DNA of 64,000 nucleotides, from positions 1,972,647 through 2,036,646 of the forward strand of contig JABFRP010000002.1 of assembly GCA_013141115.1 (NCBI GenBank), read 5' to 3'. Below, piece after piece: positions 1 to 8,763 of this stretch. The position numbers and the translations under genes were made by a program. Numbering within the stretch: position 1 is the stretch's first letter; each line of letters starts with the position of its first letter. This stretch comes from Ferruginibacter sp. (GTDB lineage Bacteria > Bacteroidota > Bacteroidia > Chitinophagales > Chitinophagaceae). The notes under the pieces were generated by a model. The model saw only the letters and a list, made by a program, of their open reading frames with translations, was not told the origin of the DNA and did not search any database.

Positions 1-141
1 AAAGGAATGAACCTGACCAGTAAAAGAATAGCACTATTAAATACAACTGACGAGAATAAGATTTCTGTTTTTATAGAGGATCTGAAAAATCCGGATGGCA
101 CAGCTGGCGGCACTCTTGTAGAAATTAAAATAGCTGTGTAA
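1..141 (+). CDS. LytS-type sensor histidine kinase, 3' end only
   Basis: Frame 1 is open from the window edge to a TAA at 139-141 and encodes the last 46 residues of a protein that begins outside the window. The residues GMNLTSKRIALLN match the G2-box and following helix of the ATPase domain of the LytS/YehU kinase family (His_kinase plus HATPase_c), and the final beta strands (GGTLVEIKIAV) match the usual end of such kinases. A LytTR response regulator starts 5 bases downstream, which is the standard arrangement for this kinase type. Kinase identity rests on this short tail plus the neighbour. Confidence 0.75.
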   Translation, partial: KGMNLTSKRIALLNTTDENKISVFIEDLKNPDGTAGGTLVEIKIAV

Positions 142-146
142 TAAAT

Positions 147-896
147 ATGCAAACAATTAATGCTGTAATAATTGATGATGAGCCGGGAAACGTGGTAACC
201 CTTTTGGAGTTAACAAAACAATATTGCCCTAATGTGGTAATAGCAGGTACAGCTCCCGATCCTTTAAAGGGTTATGAATTAATAAAAGAAACTAACCCTG
301 ACCTGGTTTTTTTAGATATTGAAATGCCCTATGGCAATGCGTTTGATTTACTGGATAAACTGTTGCCGGTTTCGTTTGAAGTGGTTTTTATTACAGCTTT
401 TAATGATTATGCCATAAAAGCTTTTAAATATGCGGCACTGGATTATTTACTAAAGCCAGTAAATATAAATGAACTAAAAGAAGCTGTTGATAAAGTTAAT
501 AAACGGTTGGAAGAAAAAAATGTGAACGCAAGGATCAATACACTGCTAAGCAATTTTAAGCCGGAAAATATCAGCTTGCAAAAAATTGCTTTACCTACTG
601 TAGAAGGTTGTTATTTTGAAGACATCAACAACATCATGTATTTACAGGCAGAAAATAGCTACACTTATATTCATAGTAAGGGCAAGCCCAAAATACTGGT
701 ATCTAAAAGCCTTAAAGAGTTTGAAGATATCTTGCCCGCAGCTTTATTCTGTAGAATTCATCACTCCAGTATTATTAACATCAATTATGTAAAAAAATAT
801 TTTAAAGGCCGTGGCGGATATGTTCAAATGGAAGATGGTACTTCTGTTGAAATATCTGTAAGAAAGAAAAATGATTTTTTTGAAAGGTTTATGTAG
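147..896 (+). CDS. LytTR-family response regulator
   Basis: A 249-residue two-domain regulator. Residues 1-120 form a receiver domain with acidic pocket D10-D11, phosphoacceptor D57 (LVFLDIEMP), T83 and K103 (LLKP). Residues about 145-245 form a LytTR DNA-binding domain, with the typical ENSYTYIH and [13 protein letters not shown] segments. It lies 5 bases after the LytS-like kinase end, so the two are very probably one operon and one phosphorelay. The signal and target genes cannot be read from the sequence. Its 3' end overlaps the convergent lpxD by 8 bases, leaving no room for a separate terminator. Confidence 0.93.
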   Translation: MQTINAVIIDDEPGNVVTLLELTKQYCPNVVIAGTAPDPLKGYELIKETNPDLVFLDIEMPYGNAFDLLDKLLPVSFEVVFITAFNDYAIKAFKYAALDYLLKPVNINELKEAVDKVNKRLEEKNVNARINTLLSNFKPENISLQKIALPTVEGCYFEDINNIMYLQAENSYTYIHSKGKPKILVSKSLKEFEDILPAALFCRIHHSSIININYVKKYFKGRGGYVQMEDGTSVEISVRKKNDFFERFM

Positions 897-1845
897 CAGA
901 AGATTTACCCATCACTTTTTCCCATAGTTCCGGAATTCTTTTTATCCAAACCAACTCTTTCATTTTTTCTTTAGCATCTTCTATCGGGCTGCCAAAATAC
1001 ACTTTACCGCCTGCTGTATCTTTTCCTACTCCGCTTTGAGCAAATATTACTGCATTGGCACCAATAGTAAGTGTTTTATTTACGCCTACCTGCCCCCAAA
1101 GTGTTACGCCATCTTCTAAAGTAACAACGCCTGCAATACCCACTTGTGCAGCAATAAGGCAATTTTTTCCGGTTATTGTATCATGCCCGATATGAATCAT
1201 ATTATCCATCTTGGTTCCTTTTCCAATAATCGTGTCATGGCTTACACCACGATCAATAGTGCAGCCGGCGCCAATCTCTACCTCGTCTTCAATAATTACC
1301 CTGCCACAACTGGGCATTTTTTTATACCACATTTCCCGGTCTTTTTTGGTGTTGTAATAAAATGCATCGCTGCCAATTACTGTTCCACTTTGTATAATAA
1401 CATTATCTCCAATAATACAATGATCCATTATAGAAACGTTGGGATATATGATGCAGTTTTTTCCAATGATGACATGGTTGCCAATAAAAGCAGTGGGGTA
1501 AATAAAACTGCCTTCACCAATTGTTGCAGAATCACTTTGTACTTTTGTTGATGGTTCAAACGGGCGAAAATGATTTGCAATTTTGCAATATGCTTCAAAA
1601 GGATTGTCAACAATCAACAATGCTTTTCCTTCCGGTACGGCAGCCTCTTTATTTATAATAATAAAACTTGCAGCACTGTTAATACACTTGTCGTAATATT
1701 TTGGATGATCAACAAAAACAAGATCACCTTTTTCTACTTTATGTATTTCGTTAATGCCTGTTGCATTACCATTTACATTACCTAAAAGTTTTGCGCCAAT
1801 AAATTCGGCTATCCATTGTAAAGAAACCGGTGAAGGAAATTGCAT
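889..1845 (-). CDS. lpxD: UDP-3-O-acylglucosamine N-acyltransferase (LpxD-like), orphan
   Basis: Predicted to add the N-linked hydroxyacyl chain to UDP-3-O-acyl-glucosamine in lipid A synthesis. The N-terminus matches the LpxD uridine-binding domain, and residues about 100-290 are hexapeptide repeats of a left-handed beta helix ([31 protein letters not shown]). H221 in HIGHD fits the catalytic base. An upstream in-frame ATG at 1893 exists, but I chose 1845 because a perfect TAnnTTTG promoter element lies between the two and because the family begins near MQF. The resulting 318 residues are somewhat short for LpxD. Unlike usual lpxD genes it has no lpxC, fabZ or lpxA beside it, so it could be a second paralog acting on another sugar nucleotide. 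Confidence 0.85.
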   Translation of the reverse strand: MQFPSPVSLQWIAEFIGAKLLGNVNGNATGINEIHKVEKGDLVFVDHPKYYDKCINSAASFIIINKEAAVPEGKALLIVDNPFEAYCKIANHFRPFEPSTKVQSDSATIGEGSFIYPTAFIGNHVIIGKNCIIYPNVSIMDHCIIGDNVIIQSGTVIGSDAFYYNTKKDREMWYKKMPSCGRVIIEDEVEIGAGCTIDRGVSHDTIIGKGTKMDNMIHIGHDTITGKNCLIAAQVGIAGVVTLEDGVTLWGQVGVNKTLTIGANAVIFAQSGVGKDTAGGKVYFGSPIEDAKEKMKELVWIKRIPELWEKVMGKSSAT

Positions 1846-1861
1846 ACCTGTAAAATTTATA

Positions 1862-1869
1862 CAAAGGTA
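1862..1869 (-). promoter_or_regulatory. Promoter -7 element TACCTTTG for lpxD
   Basis: On the minus strand this is a perfect match to the Bacteroidota TAnnTTTG element. It ends 16 bases before the ATG at 1845. No clear TTG lies at the -33 position. It decides the lpxD start: an ATG at 1893 would be upstream of the transcript. Confidence 0.55.
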
Positions 1870-2101
1870 ATGTGCTTTGCTTTTATCCGGCATTTGTTGT
1901 AAAAAGTATAAAATAAGGTCGCTTTGCCTTCTTTATGGTAATTTTTTCAAAATATTTTTTCACCTCAAAAACTAAAAAAAATGCTGTGTAAAAAAGTGGA
2001 CAAAAAAATTTTTCGCAACAAAAAAACTGATGATGGTTTTTAAGTGATAAAATTCATATTCCTTTGAAACTGTAGTGAAATCAATGCTTTCAGAGGTTTT
2101 G

Positions 2102-2130
2102 TTTTTACAATGTTTTGTATTTTGTAAAAA
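2102..2130. repeat. Perfect 9-bp inverted repeat TTTTTACAA-N11-TTGTAAAAA
   Basis: The two 9-base arms at 2102-2110 and 2122-2130 are exact reverse complements separated by 11 bases. It could be an operator for a dimeric regulator or an RNA hairpin; nothing else in the window repeats it. Confidence 0.5.
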
Positions 2131-2310
2131 TAAATTTTTGTTGGCTGTGTTTACACGGCTAATAAAACAATCAAAATAAGCGTCCATTATCCACAGCAAG
2201 AAAAAAAATGTTAATAAAATTTTTTGGAAATAATTTTATGTTAGCAAAAATTCTTTTTAATATTGTGAAGGGAATTTGGTTCCCTGTACTTACTAACCCA
2301 TCTATATAAC

Positions 2311-2348
2311 AAAGCCTGGCTATCAAATGTCGGGCTTTATTATTTTTA
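2311..2348 (+). terminator. Terminator-like hairpin with T-rich tail
   Basis: Arms AAAGCCTG (2311-2318) and CGGGCTTT (2331-2338) pair over 8 bp with one G-T wobble and a 12-base loop, followed by ATTATTTTTAT. No gene precedes it on the plus strand within 1.4 kb, so it may end a small RNA transcribed from the spacer. Confidence 0.45.
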
Positions 2349-2402
2349 TCCACTGTAGTTTTTTACTTTTACAGCAACATCAACTCAACAATTTTTTTAT
2401 AA

Positions 2403-2870
2403 ATGTTAAGCAACGATTTTGTGATCAGCACCGATAAATCTAAAATTGATATTACTGTTGTGCATGATTACTTATCAAAAGAAAGTTACTGGGCAAAAAA
2501 CATTTCTTTAAGTATTGTACAAAAGGCAATTGAAAATTCATTTTGTTTTGGATTGTATAAAAAGCAGGAAGTAAATAAAATAATACAAATTGGTTTTGCA
2601 AGAGTAATAACCGATAAAGCCACCTTTGGTTATTTAGCTGATGTTTTTATTTTGGAAGAATACCGGGGAAGGGGTTTAAGTAAATGGCTGATGCAGGAAA
2701 TATTGAATCATCCGGAGTTGCAGGGCTTCAGGGGTTGGATGCTTGGCACTAAAGATGCACATGGTTTGTATGCACAGTTTGGATTTAAACTGTTGGAAAA
2801 TACAGGGAGAATAATGCGTTTAAGTTTGCTGGATGCTTATTCCGAAATATCTTCACAGGTAAATGGATAA
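2403..2870 (+). CDS. GNAT-family N-acetyltransferase
   Basis: A 155-residue single-domain protein. Residues about 75-110 carry the acetyl-CoA binding motif A, with VFILEEYRGRGLSKWL fitting the (Q/R)-x-x-G-x-G/A pyrophosphate loop. The C-terminal half (HGLYAQFGFKLLENTGRIMRL) matches the typical end of small bacterial acetyltransferases. The acceptor substrate cannot be predicted. It is probably transcribed alone: 70 bases with a short TAATGAC direct repeat separate it from yicC. Confidence 0.88.
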   Translation: MLSNDFVISTDKSKIDITVVHDYLSKESYWAKNISLSIVQKAIENSFCFGLYKKQEVNKIIQIGFARVITDKATFGYLADVFILEEYRGRGLSKWLMQEILNHPELQGFRGWMLGTKDAHGLYAQFGFKLLENTGRIMRLSLLDAYSEISSQVNG

Positions 2871-2940
2871 AAGAAGGAATAACTAATAACTTAATGACTA
2901 ATGACGATTATTGTTATCTTGCAAAAAATAAAAATATCAT

Positions 2941-3816
2941 ATGCTTAAATCAATGACGGGTTTTGGAAGGGCTGAACAAACGGTTGGCGAAAAAACTTTT
3001 TTAGTTGAAATAAAAGCCCTCAACGGAAAACAACTGGAACTGCAATTAAAACTGCCGCCATTATTAAGGCCTTATGAGTTTGAAATTAGAAATACATTGC
3101 AGGAGCATTTAATCAGGGGTACGATCGACTGCTTTATAAATATAAAACAAAACGGAACTACCAAACCTGTTAATATTAATACGGATTTAATTAAGGCATA
3201 CTACAAACAAATAGAAGAGCTGGCAGGCGAGCTTAAAATTGATACCAATTCGGTACTAGGTGCATTACTTCGTTTGCCTGAAGTAGTAACACCTACCAAC
3301 GATGTATTGAACGAAAACGACTTTGTAGAATTTAATAAAGTATTAATAGCAGCGCTGGGTAATTTAAATCAACATCGTACCGAAGAAGGTGCCGGTTTGG
3401 AAAAAGACCTGATAAAAAGAATAGATAATATTAAAGATCAGGAAGAAGCTATTTTATTACTGGAGCCTAACCGTAAAAAAAGAATTGTAGATGAAATAAA
3501 TCAGTTACTTGAAAAAAATGTGGGAAAAGAAAATATTGATAACAACCGCATGGAGCAGGAATTGATTTACTACATGGAAAAAATAGATATACACGAAGAG
3601 CAAATTCGCCTGCGCCAGCACTGCGAATATTTTAAATCAATTTTGCAGGAGCCGGAAGAAGGAAAAGGAAAAAAACTGTCTTTTATTTTGCAGGAAATTG
3701 GCAGAGAGATAAATACAACCGGCAGTAAAGCTTATGATGCAGCTATACAAAAATGTGTGGTAAAAATGAAAGATGAATTAGAAAAGGCCAAAGAGCAGGT
3801 GCTAAATGCACTTTAA
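2941..3816 (+). CDS. yicC: YicC/YloC-family endoribonuclease
   Basis: A 291-residue protein of full family length. The N-terminus MLKSMTGFGRAE is the diagnostic YicC start, and the C-terminal region (KLSFILQEIGREINTTGSKA, followed by a long charged helix) is the DUF1732 domain. Characterised YicC proteins are metal-dependent endoribonucleases that act on structured RNA. In many Bacteroidota yicC neighbours gmk; here gmk is 35 kb away on the other strand. A 6-bp hairpin (3831-3845, ATAGCC/GGCTAT) follows the stop but has no T run. Confidence 0.92.
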   Translation: MLKSMTGFGRAEQTVGEKTFLVEIKALNGKQLELQLKLPPLLRPYEFEIRNTLQEHLIRGTIDCFINIKQNGTTKPVNINTDLIKAYYKQIEELAGELKIDTNSVLGALLRLPEVVTPTNDVLNENDFVEFNKVLIAALGNLNQHRTEEGAGLEKDLIKRIDNIKDQEEAILLLEPNRKKRIVDEINQLLEKNVGKENIDNNRMEQELIYYMEKIDIHEEQIRLRQHCEYFKSILQEPEEGKGKKLSFILQEIGREINTTGSKAYDAAIQKCVVKMKDELEKAKEQVLNAL

Positions 3817-3877
3817 AAACCAGGGTAATAATAGCCACAGGCTATATAAGAAATAACATTATACTTTTAGTTGAATT

Positions 3878-4360
3878 ATGAAATTGAAAAGTAGTTTAAT
3901 AATATTATGCTTAGCTTTTGCGGCAATTTTTTTACAACTTACATCATGTACACAGCTGGATACTTTTGAAAAAAATACCAGCATACCAAAGAATGAATGG
4001 AAAACTAGTTTTGAAGTAAAAGGAAGCTTTTCAATTACCGATACCACATCATCTTTCATTACTTATATTGTATTACGCCACACTGATGCCTATAAGTATA
4101 ATAATATATGGCTTAACGTGGGCATTCAGCCCCCTGGTGATACTTTGCACTACCAAAAAGTTGATTTACAGCTGGGTACCGATGCAACCGGATGGATGGG
4201 TACTGGCATGAATGACATTTGGGAAATAAGGCAGATGCTTTTTAACCGTGGAGTAAAATTTAAAAAAGCCGGCGTTTATAATTTTACCATTACTCAAATA
4301 ATGAGGGATGACCCGCTACCGGCAATAATGAGTGCAGGCCTGCGTTTGGAAAAGCAGTAA
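3878..4360 (+). CDS. gldH: Gliding motility lipoprotein GldH
   Basis: A 160-residue lipoprotein: a hydrophobic signal sequence ends in the lipobox LTSC, with the acylated Cys about residue 24. The body matches GldH, including YNNIWLNVGIQPPGD, the GWMGTGMNDIWE segment and FTITQIMR near the end. GldH is required for gliding and for type IX secretion in Flavobacterium johnsoniae; its biochemical role is not settled. Together with gldC and two type IX sorting tails elsewhere in the window it indicates that the cell has this secretion system. Gliding itself is not proven by this gene. Confidence 0.9.
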   Translation: MKLKSSLIILCLAFAAIFLQLTSCTQLDTFEKNTSIPKNEWKTSFEVKGSFSITDTTSSFITYIVLRHTDAYKYNNIWLNVGIQPPGDTLHYQKVDLQLGTDATGWMGTGMNDIWEIRQMLFNRGVKFKKAGVYNFTITQIMRDDPLPAIMSAGLRLEKQ

Positions 4361-4440
4361 ACTAAAAAAAATAACAATCCTGTTTATTACAACAGCACAA
4401 ACTGCTCGTTTTAACAAAACAATTCTTTATTTTGCATATT

Positions 4441-5310
4441 ATGAAGAAATTGACAGTCCTTACCATTCTGTTTATTATTGTTTTAGTCAATAATACCAAT
4501 GCACAACGATACGAATACGTGCAACAGGGAGAGTTTGGCATAACAGCCGGAGCTGCCCATTATTTTGGTGATATCAATACAAGAGCGGCACTCAACAGAC
4601 CAAAGCCTGCATTAGGCGTATTCTTTCGCAAGCAATTTGGAAATTATGTAGGTATGCGTATTGCTGCTCACTATGCCCAGCTTGGATATAGCGATACATA
4701 CAGTAAAAACGATTATCAAAAAACCCGGAACCTCAGTTTTAACTCTAATATTTGGGAGCTGGCAGTACAGGGGGATTTTAACTTTTTTAAATTTATACCC
4801 GGCGACCCTGATTATTTATTTACTCCTTATGTAACAATAGGTGCTGGCGTATTTAGCTACGATCCTTATGCATATTTAGATGGTAAAAAAGAATTTTTGC
4901 GTCCTTTAGGAACCGAGGGCCAAATTGCAGGTTACAAAGGAAGAAAGCAGTATAGCACAATGGCCTTTTGTTTTCCACTGGGTGCAGGTGTTAAATATAA
5001 TATTAACGAAAGGATGAACTTATCTTTTGAAATTTCTCAACGTTTTACTACAACTGATTATTTAGATGATGTAAGTACTACTTTTGTTGGGGCAAATAAT
5101 GCAGCTGCTATTTTTCCTGCTTTACCCAATGGCGATCCATCAACAGCTTACAAGTTACAAGACCGCTCTTACGAATTAGATCCTAATAATCTTTTAGGTG
5201 CAGCTGAAGGTAGACAACGTGGTTTTAGCAAACAAAGAGATCAATATATTATAGCAGAAATTGGCATTTCTTTTAATATTAGTAGTTACAGATGCCCCAG
5301 CGCTAAATAA
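4441..5310 (+). CDS. DUF6089 family outer-membrane protein
   Basis: A 289-residue exported protein with signal peptide (MKKLTVLTILFIIVLVNNTNAQ). The segments FGITAGAAHYFGDINTR, LGVFFRKQF and FTPYVTIGAGVF, alternating polar and aromatic residues, indicate a small outer-membrane beta barrel of the DUF6089 family. I chose the ATG at 4441 because the signal peptide starts there; a start nine bases upstream is less likely. In many relatives this gene sits directly before uppS and bamA; here a large DUF4838 gene is inserted between. Function unknown. A strong terminator follows at 5337. Confidence 0.85.
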   Translation: MKKLTVLTILFIIVLVNNTNAQRYEYVQQGEFGITAGAAHYFGDINTRAALNRPKPALGVFFRKQFGNYVGMRIAAHYAQLGYSDTYSKNDYQKTRNLSFNSNIWELAVQGDFNFFKFIPGDPDYLFTPYVTIGAGVFSYDPYAYLDGKKEFLRPLGTEGQIAGYKGRKQYSTMAFCFPLGAGVKYNINERMNLSFEISQRFTTTDYLDDVSTTFVGANNAAAIFPALPNGDPSTAYKLQDRSYELDPNNLLGAAEGRQRGFSKQRDQYIIAEIGISFNISSYRCPSAK

Positions 5311-5336
5311 TTTAAAGCCTTTAATATTTAATAATG

Positions 5337-5367
5337 AAGCCCCGGAATTTTTCGGGGCTTTTATTTT
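5337..5367 (+). terminator. Intrinsic terminator after the DUF6089 gene
   Basis: Arms AAGCCCCG (5337-5344) and CGGGGCTT (5353-5360) form a perfect 8-bp stem with an 8-base loop, followed by TTATTTT. It separates the DUF6089 gene from the DUF4838 gene. Confidence 0.88.
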
Positions 5368-5394
5368 GCTGTTAAATAAAATTGTCTATATTTA
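5366..5394 (+). promoter_or_regulatory. Probable promoter of the DUF4838 gene
   Basis: TTG (5366-5368), 18 bases, then TATATTTA (5387-5394), one base off TAnnTTTG. It overlaps the T tract of the preceding terminator and predicts a leader of roughly 150 bases before the start codon at 5548. Confidence 0.5.
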
Positions 5395-5515
5395 CAGTCT
5401 CCCCCAAATAAATAGGTGATGGCTTACCACATCATTTCTAAGTTTTCCAAAAAAACAAGAAAGTACGAATCCTGCGATTAAGACTAGCACGAATCCTTTT
5501 ATTTCTGTGATGAAA

Positions 5516-5551
5516 CCATAGTTTATCTCACCACTAACAAGTTAACTATGG
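5516..5551 (+). promoter_or_regulatory. Hairpin occluding the DUF4838 start codon
   Basis: CCATAGTT (5516-5523) and AACTATGG (5544-5551) form a perfect 8-bp stem with a 20-base loop; the ATG (5548-5550) lies inside the 3' arm. In the mRNA this would pair the start codon and could restrict translation. Whether it is regulatory is inference. Confidence 0.45.
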
Positions 5552-8500
5552 CGTTCATTCGCAACTGCGTTATTACAGCAGTTACTGTTTTTTGTATTTT
5601 ATTAAATACAGAAGCACAAACTGTTTATTATCCGGCTAAGTCTTCTCAATTATTGAAGGCAACGGCAGAAGATGCTGCAATGCTTTTACAAAAAGCCATA
5701 CCTGGAAGTAAGTTTATTATACAGGCTTATACCACTATGCCATCAACAGGTGTAATTTTTATTTACGATACTACCGTTGCTGATAACCAAGCCTGTAAAG
5801 TGGAAGGAAATGGTAACGATAGAATAAAGTTTGCAGCCTATGGAGATAACGGTTTGCACTTTGGTATTTATCAATATTTACAAAACCTTGGCTTTAGATT
5901 TTATCAGCCCGGCTCTATATGGGAAATTACTCCGTCTTTATCATCAGCATTTAAAAAGGCGGACACGGTTTACACCTGTAGTTATAAATACAAAACATGG
6001 TTTGTAAGCGGAGGTTACCGTACATGGGTAATGGATAAAAATACCACTTACAGTTGGGAGCTTTACTCTGGCGACAATGGACACAGTCTGGCATTATACC
6101 AACGTCGCAACGGTATGATTGGTGGAGCTGGTTTTAGAGGGCATCGTGGCGATATTATGAGTGGCAATTATTTAACAACTTTACAAAATAACCCTTGTTA
6201 TGTAGCCAATTTTAATGGCTCCAGGCAAGCTAATACGCAATCGGTACCGGATATATATAATACCACTGCCAAAGAATTATGGGCCAATACTATTGAACAA
6301 AAATATACCGACTATAAAAATATTATTAATAGCAATCCTACTTTATATGCCAATATTTATTACAACTTTAAATCTCAGTTGGATTATATTGGTATTGAAG
6401 TGCCTGATGCTGCAAAATGGGGTAATTCAAAAGATAACGATGTGTGCAGTGCTGTGGATTATCCAAAAGAAAGCGACCAGCATTTTTCTTTAGCTAATTT
6501 TACGGCAGAAAAAATATCTGCTAAATATCCCGGTAAGCGTTTTCAATTGTATGCATACTCCGGCCACGCAGATGTGCCTTCAATATCAATTAATATCAAT
6601 AAAAATATCGACATACAAATAATACCAACGGTATACCAAATGGAAAGCAGTACCAACGGATTAAGAAACCGCTGGTATAACCGTTATTCCAACGTTTCAG
6701 AATATCATTATCTCAACCTTTCGGGTTGGAGTGGAGAAACGCCTTTTTTTAAGTGGAGTGAATTGAAAACAACACTGCAAATTGCAAAAGAAAAAAAGTC
6801 TCAGGGTATTATATGGGAAGCTTCACCAGCTAAATTCGGTAGCCTTCCTTATTTATTAGCTGCTAATAGTTTTTTAAAAGATGATATTACTGTGGATAGC
6901 ACACTGCATGAATTTTGTAACAATATGTTTGCAGGTGCCAACAATACAGTGTACAAAATTTTACAAATGTGGGGCGATGAAAAAACAACTGTTGATAAGT
7001 ATAAAATGCAATTGTATGTTCAACTGCTTAATACTGCAGTACAGCAAACACAAAATGCATCTACGGTTATTAAGGAAAGGATAAGAGAGTTAAAAGCTTA
7101 TTTGCATTATATGGTTTTGTATTTCAAAATGGCGGGTGACGAAGAGCAAAAAACTGAAAAGGCAGATACAGATGCTGAAAAGTGCATCTATCTTGCTAAA
7201 ACAAATAAGATGCAATTGCTGAATAGTTATTATTTAATCAGCAGTATTGTTAGCAAATATGCTGCCACCAGCGATTTTTACAAACAATACAATATAATTA
7301 ATGGAATAGCTTATCAAAACGGAAACTTGCCTTTAATAACCGGGGAAGAAATTGATAGTGATTTTTTACAGGATGTTAGCAAATACAGTAACCAGGTTGA
7401 TGATTTTAAATTAGAAGATGCGAAGTATATTAAAAGCCAGTTTAGTACAGCAAATATTGCTCCTGTAGCAAAAATAAATACTAAAATGATTTATACTAAT
7501 GGGGCCAATTATTATAACAAAACATCTTTTAATATTATAGCGCCAGCTGCCGGAAGCTTTACTATTGAGTATACGCCACGTTTTGATATGCCAGGCAAAG
7601 GCTATATCAATTTTGTAGTAGAAGCTTCTGACGAAACATTGAAAATTGTAAAAGATTTTACTTTAGATAACAACAGTAAATCCGGTACACTTAAAATAGA
7701 TTTACCCAAGGCTGGAAACTATGTGTTATCAATTGTATCAAAATATAAATCTGCTGTGGATTTGTCAATCACTACAGGCGGAAACTATTTTTATAAAAAT
7801 GGTGCTTTCCTTGGTAGTAAAACAGAAAGTTATAACGCAGACTTAGCAAGTTTACCGGGATATTTTTATATCCCCAATGGCATCAGTAAAGTTTATTTTG
7901 TTATTGGTAATAGTTTTTCAAATGGCAGGTATGCTTCGGCAGAAGCAATAAGTAAAACCTTTTTAATAAAGGATAATAACGGAAATCTTGTTCAACCACG
8001 TTTTGTAACTCCCAAAGATTCTTCTTTATTTTATTTGGAGATACCGGAAACAGCCGGAGGTAGTTTTTGGCAGGCAACAATAATGGCACAATACAATCTA
8101 CAGTTTGTAAACATTAGTAATGTGCTTTGGTATGCCAGCCGCACGGCCTGTAGTAATACAAACTTTACTATAAGTGTGGTTAATAAAAACGGCAGCTGCA
8201 TAACCCGGTTAACTGCATCCAATGCCGCCAATTTAAATTGGGAAATAAATGATTTGGGACAAACGTTAAAATACAACAGCCAGCAAGTTGTTGATTTGCC
8301 CGACTATATTTCTTCCAATGCCCTTGTTACCATTACAAGCAATACTACCTGTAGTGTTACAAAACGCCTTAACAGCGATGAAAAATATTTAATTAATATG
8401 GAAACCTGTGCAGCGGCGGGTAAGGCAACTGCAGTAGTTGCTCCTGTTCTGGTAATGTACCCCAATCCATCAACAGGTATTTTTAATTGCATGCAAAACG

Positions 8501-8670
8501 GGGTTATTACTACTGTTGATGAGATCGTTGTTTTTAATACACAAGGCATACGGATGGGCACTTTCAAAAATGTAAAACAATTTAATATCAGTAATGCCAC
8601 CGCTGGTTTATATGTTTACCGGATGGTAATAAAAGGAGAAGTATACAAGGGTAAAGTGATTAAACTGTAA
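5548..8670 (+). CDS. Secreted DUF4838 protein with type IX sorting domain
   Basis: A 1040-residue exported protein. Residues 1-23 are a signal peptide ending before QTVYY. Residues about 30-130 resemble the N-terminal domain of family 67 alpha-glucuronidases (AAYGDNGLHFGIYQYLQNLGF). Residues about 270-450 match DUF4838, which usually follows such a domain and is tied to carbohydrate-active proteins. The middle and later parts hold beta-rich modules of unknown family. The last 75 residues are a type IX sorting domain (MYPNPSTGIFN ... GLYVYRMVIKG). It is therefore predicted to be delivered to the cell surface or medium. Glycan binding or cleavage is inferred from the domain family only. It interrupts the usual DUF6089-uppS order. 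Confidence 0.85.
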   Translation: MAFIRNCVITAVTVFCILLNTEAQTVYYPAKSSQLLKATAEDAAMLLQKAIPGSKFIIQAYTTMPSTGVIFIYDTTVADNQACKVEGNGNDRIKFAAYGDNGLHFGIYQYLQNLGFRFYQPGSIWEITPSLSSAFKKADTVYTCSYKYKTWFVSGGYRTWVMDKNTTYSWELYSGDNGHSLALYQRRNGMIGGAGFRGHRGDIMSGNYLTTLQNNPCYVANFNGSRQANTQSVPDIYNTTAKELWANTIEQKYTDYKNIINSNPTLYANIYYNFKSQLDYIGIEVPDAAKWGNSKDNDVCSAVDYPKESDQHFSLANFTAEKISAKYPGKRFQLYAYSGHADVPSISININKNIDIQIIPTVYQMESSTNGLRNRWYNRYSNVSEYHYLNLSGWSGETPFFKWSELKTTLQIAKEKKSQGIIWEASPAKFGSLPYLLAANSFLKDDITVDSTLHEFCNNMFAGANNTVYKILQMWGDEKTTVDKYKMQLYVQLLNTAVQQTQNASTVIKERIRELKAYLHYMVLYFKMAGDEEQKTEKADTDAEKCIYLAKTNKMQLLNSYYLISSIVSKYAATSDFYKQYNIINGIAYQNGNLPLITGEEIDSDFLQDVSKYSNQVDDFKLEDAKYIKSQFSTANIAPVAKINTKMIYTNGANYYNKTSFNIIAPAAGSFTIEYTPRFDMPGKGYINFVVEASDETLKIVKDFTLDNNSKSGTLKIDLPKAGNYVLSIVSKYKSAVDLSITTGGNYFYKNGAFLGSKTESYNADLASLPGYFYIPNGISKVYFVIGNSFSNGRYASAEAISKTFLIKDNNGNLVQPRFVTPKDSSLFYLEIPETAGGSFWQATIMAQYNLQFVNISNVLWYASRTACSNTNFTISVVNKNGSCITRLTASNAANLNWEINDLGQTLKYNSQQVVDLPDYISSNALVTITSNTTCSVTKRLNSDEKYLINMETCAAAGKATAVVAPVLVMYPNPSTGIFNCMQNGVITTVDEIVVFNTQGIRMGTFKNVKQFNISNATAGLYVYRMVIKGEVYKGKVIKL

Positions 8671-8707
8671 GATTTCCTTCAAAACGCTTATTACAACTAA
8701 ATTTTAC

Positions 8708-8715
8708 TACTTTTG
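8708..8715 (+). promoter_or_regulatory. Promoter -7 element TACTTTTG for uppS
   Basis: Perfect TAnnTTTG followed directly by CAGC. It ends 48 bases before the uppS ATG and immediately precedes the hairpin at 8724. The -33 region has no clear TTG. Confidence 0.6.
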
Positions 8716-8723
8716 CAGCCCAA

Positions 8724-8744
8724 AGTCAGGCCCAGTGCCTGACT
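8724..8744 (+). promoter_or_regulatory. Perfect hairpin at the 5' end of the uppS transcript
   Basis: AGTCAGGC (8724-8731) and GCCTGACT (8737-8744) form a perfect 8-bp stem with a 5-base loop. If transcription starts about 8721, the mRNA begins with this hairpin. There is no T run, so it is not a typical terminator; a 5' stabilising or regulatory structure is possible. Confidence 0.5.
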
Positions 8745-8763
8745 AATAGTTTTCAGTGTTTTT

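Larger units (their letters stand above)
1894..2402. other. Gene-free AT-rich spacer with dyads
   Basis: About 500 bases with no convincing gene; the short open frames here are low-complexity and lack family features. It holds a perfect 9-bp inverted repeat (2102-2110 with 2122-2130), an imperfect 18-base palindrome (2143-2160), a small GGGAA/TTCCC hairpin near 2270-2285 and a terminator-like hairpin at 2311-2338. This is by far the longest unannotated spacer in an otherwise very compact window. Confidence 0.6.

Noticed and set aside
1846..1893. Longer start of lpxD
   Set aside because: The TACCTTTG promoter element at 1862-1869 is downstream of it.
2260..2350. Cobalamin or other known riboswitch
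   Set aside because: The GGGAATTTGGTTCCC text is only a 5-bp hairpin; the conserved B12-box and core of known riboswitches are not present.
1972..2353. Short minus-strand open frames in the spacer after lpxD
   Set aside because: AT-driven composition (Phe, Lys, Asn, Ile-rich), no start context and no recognisable motif.
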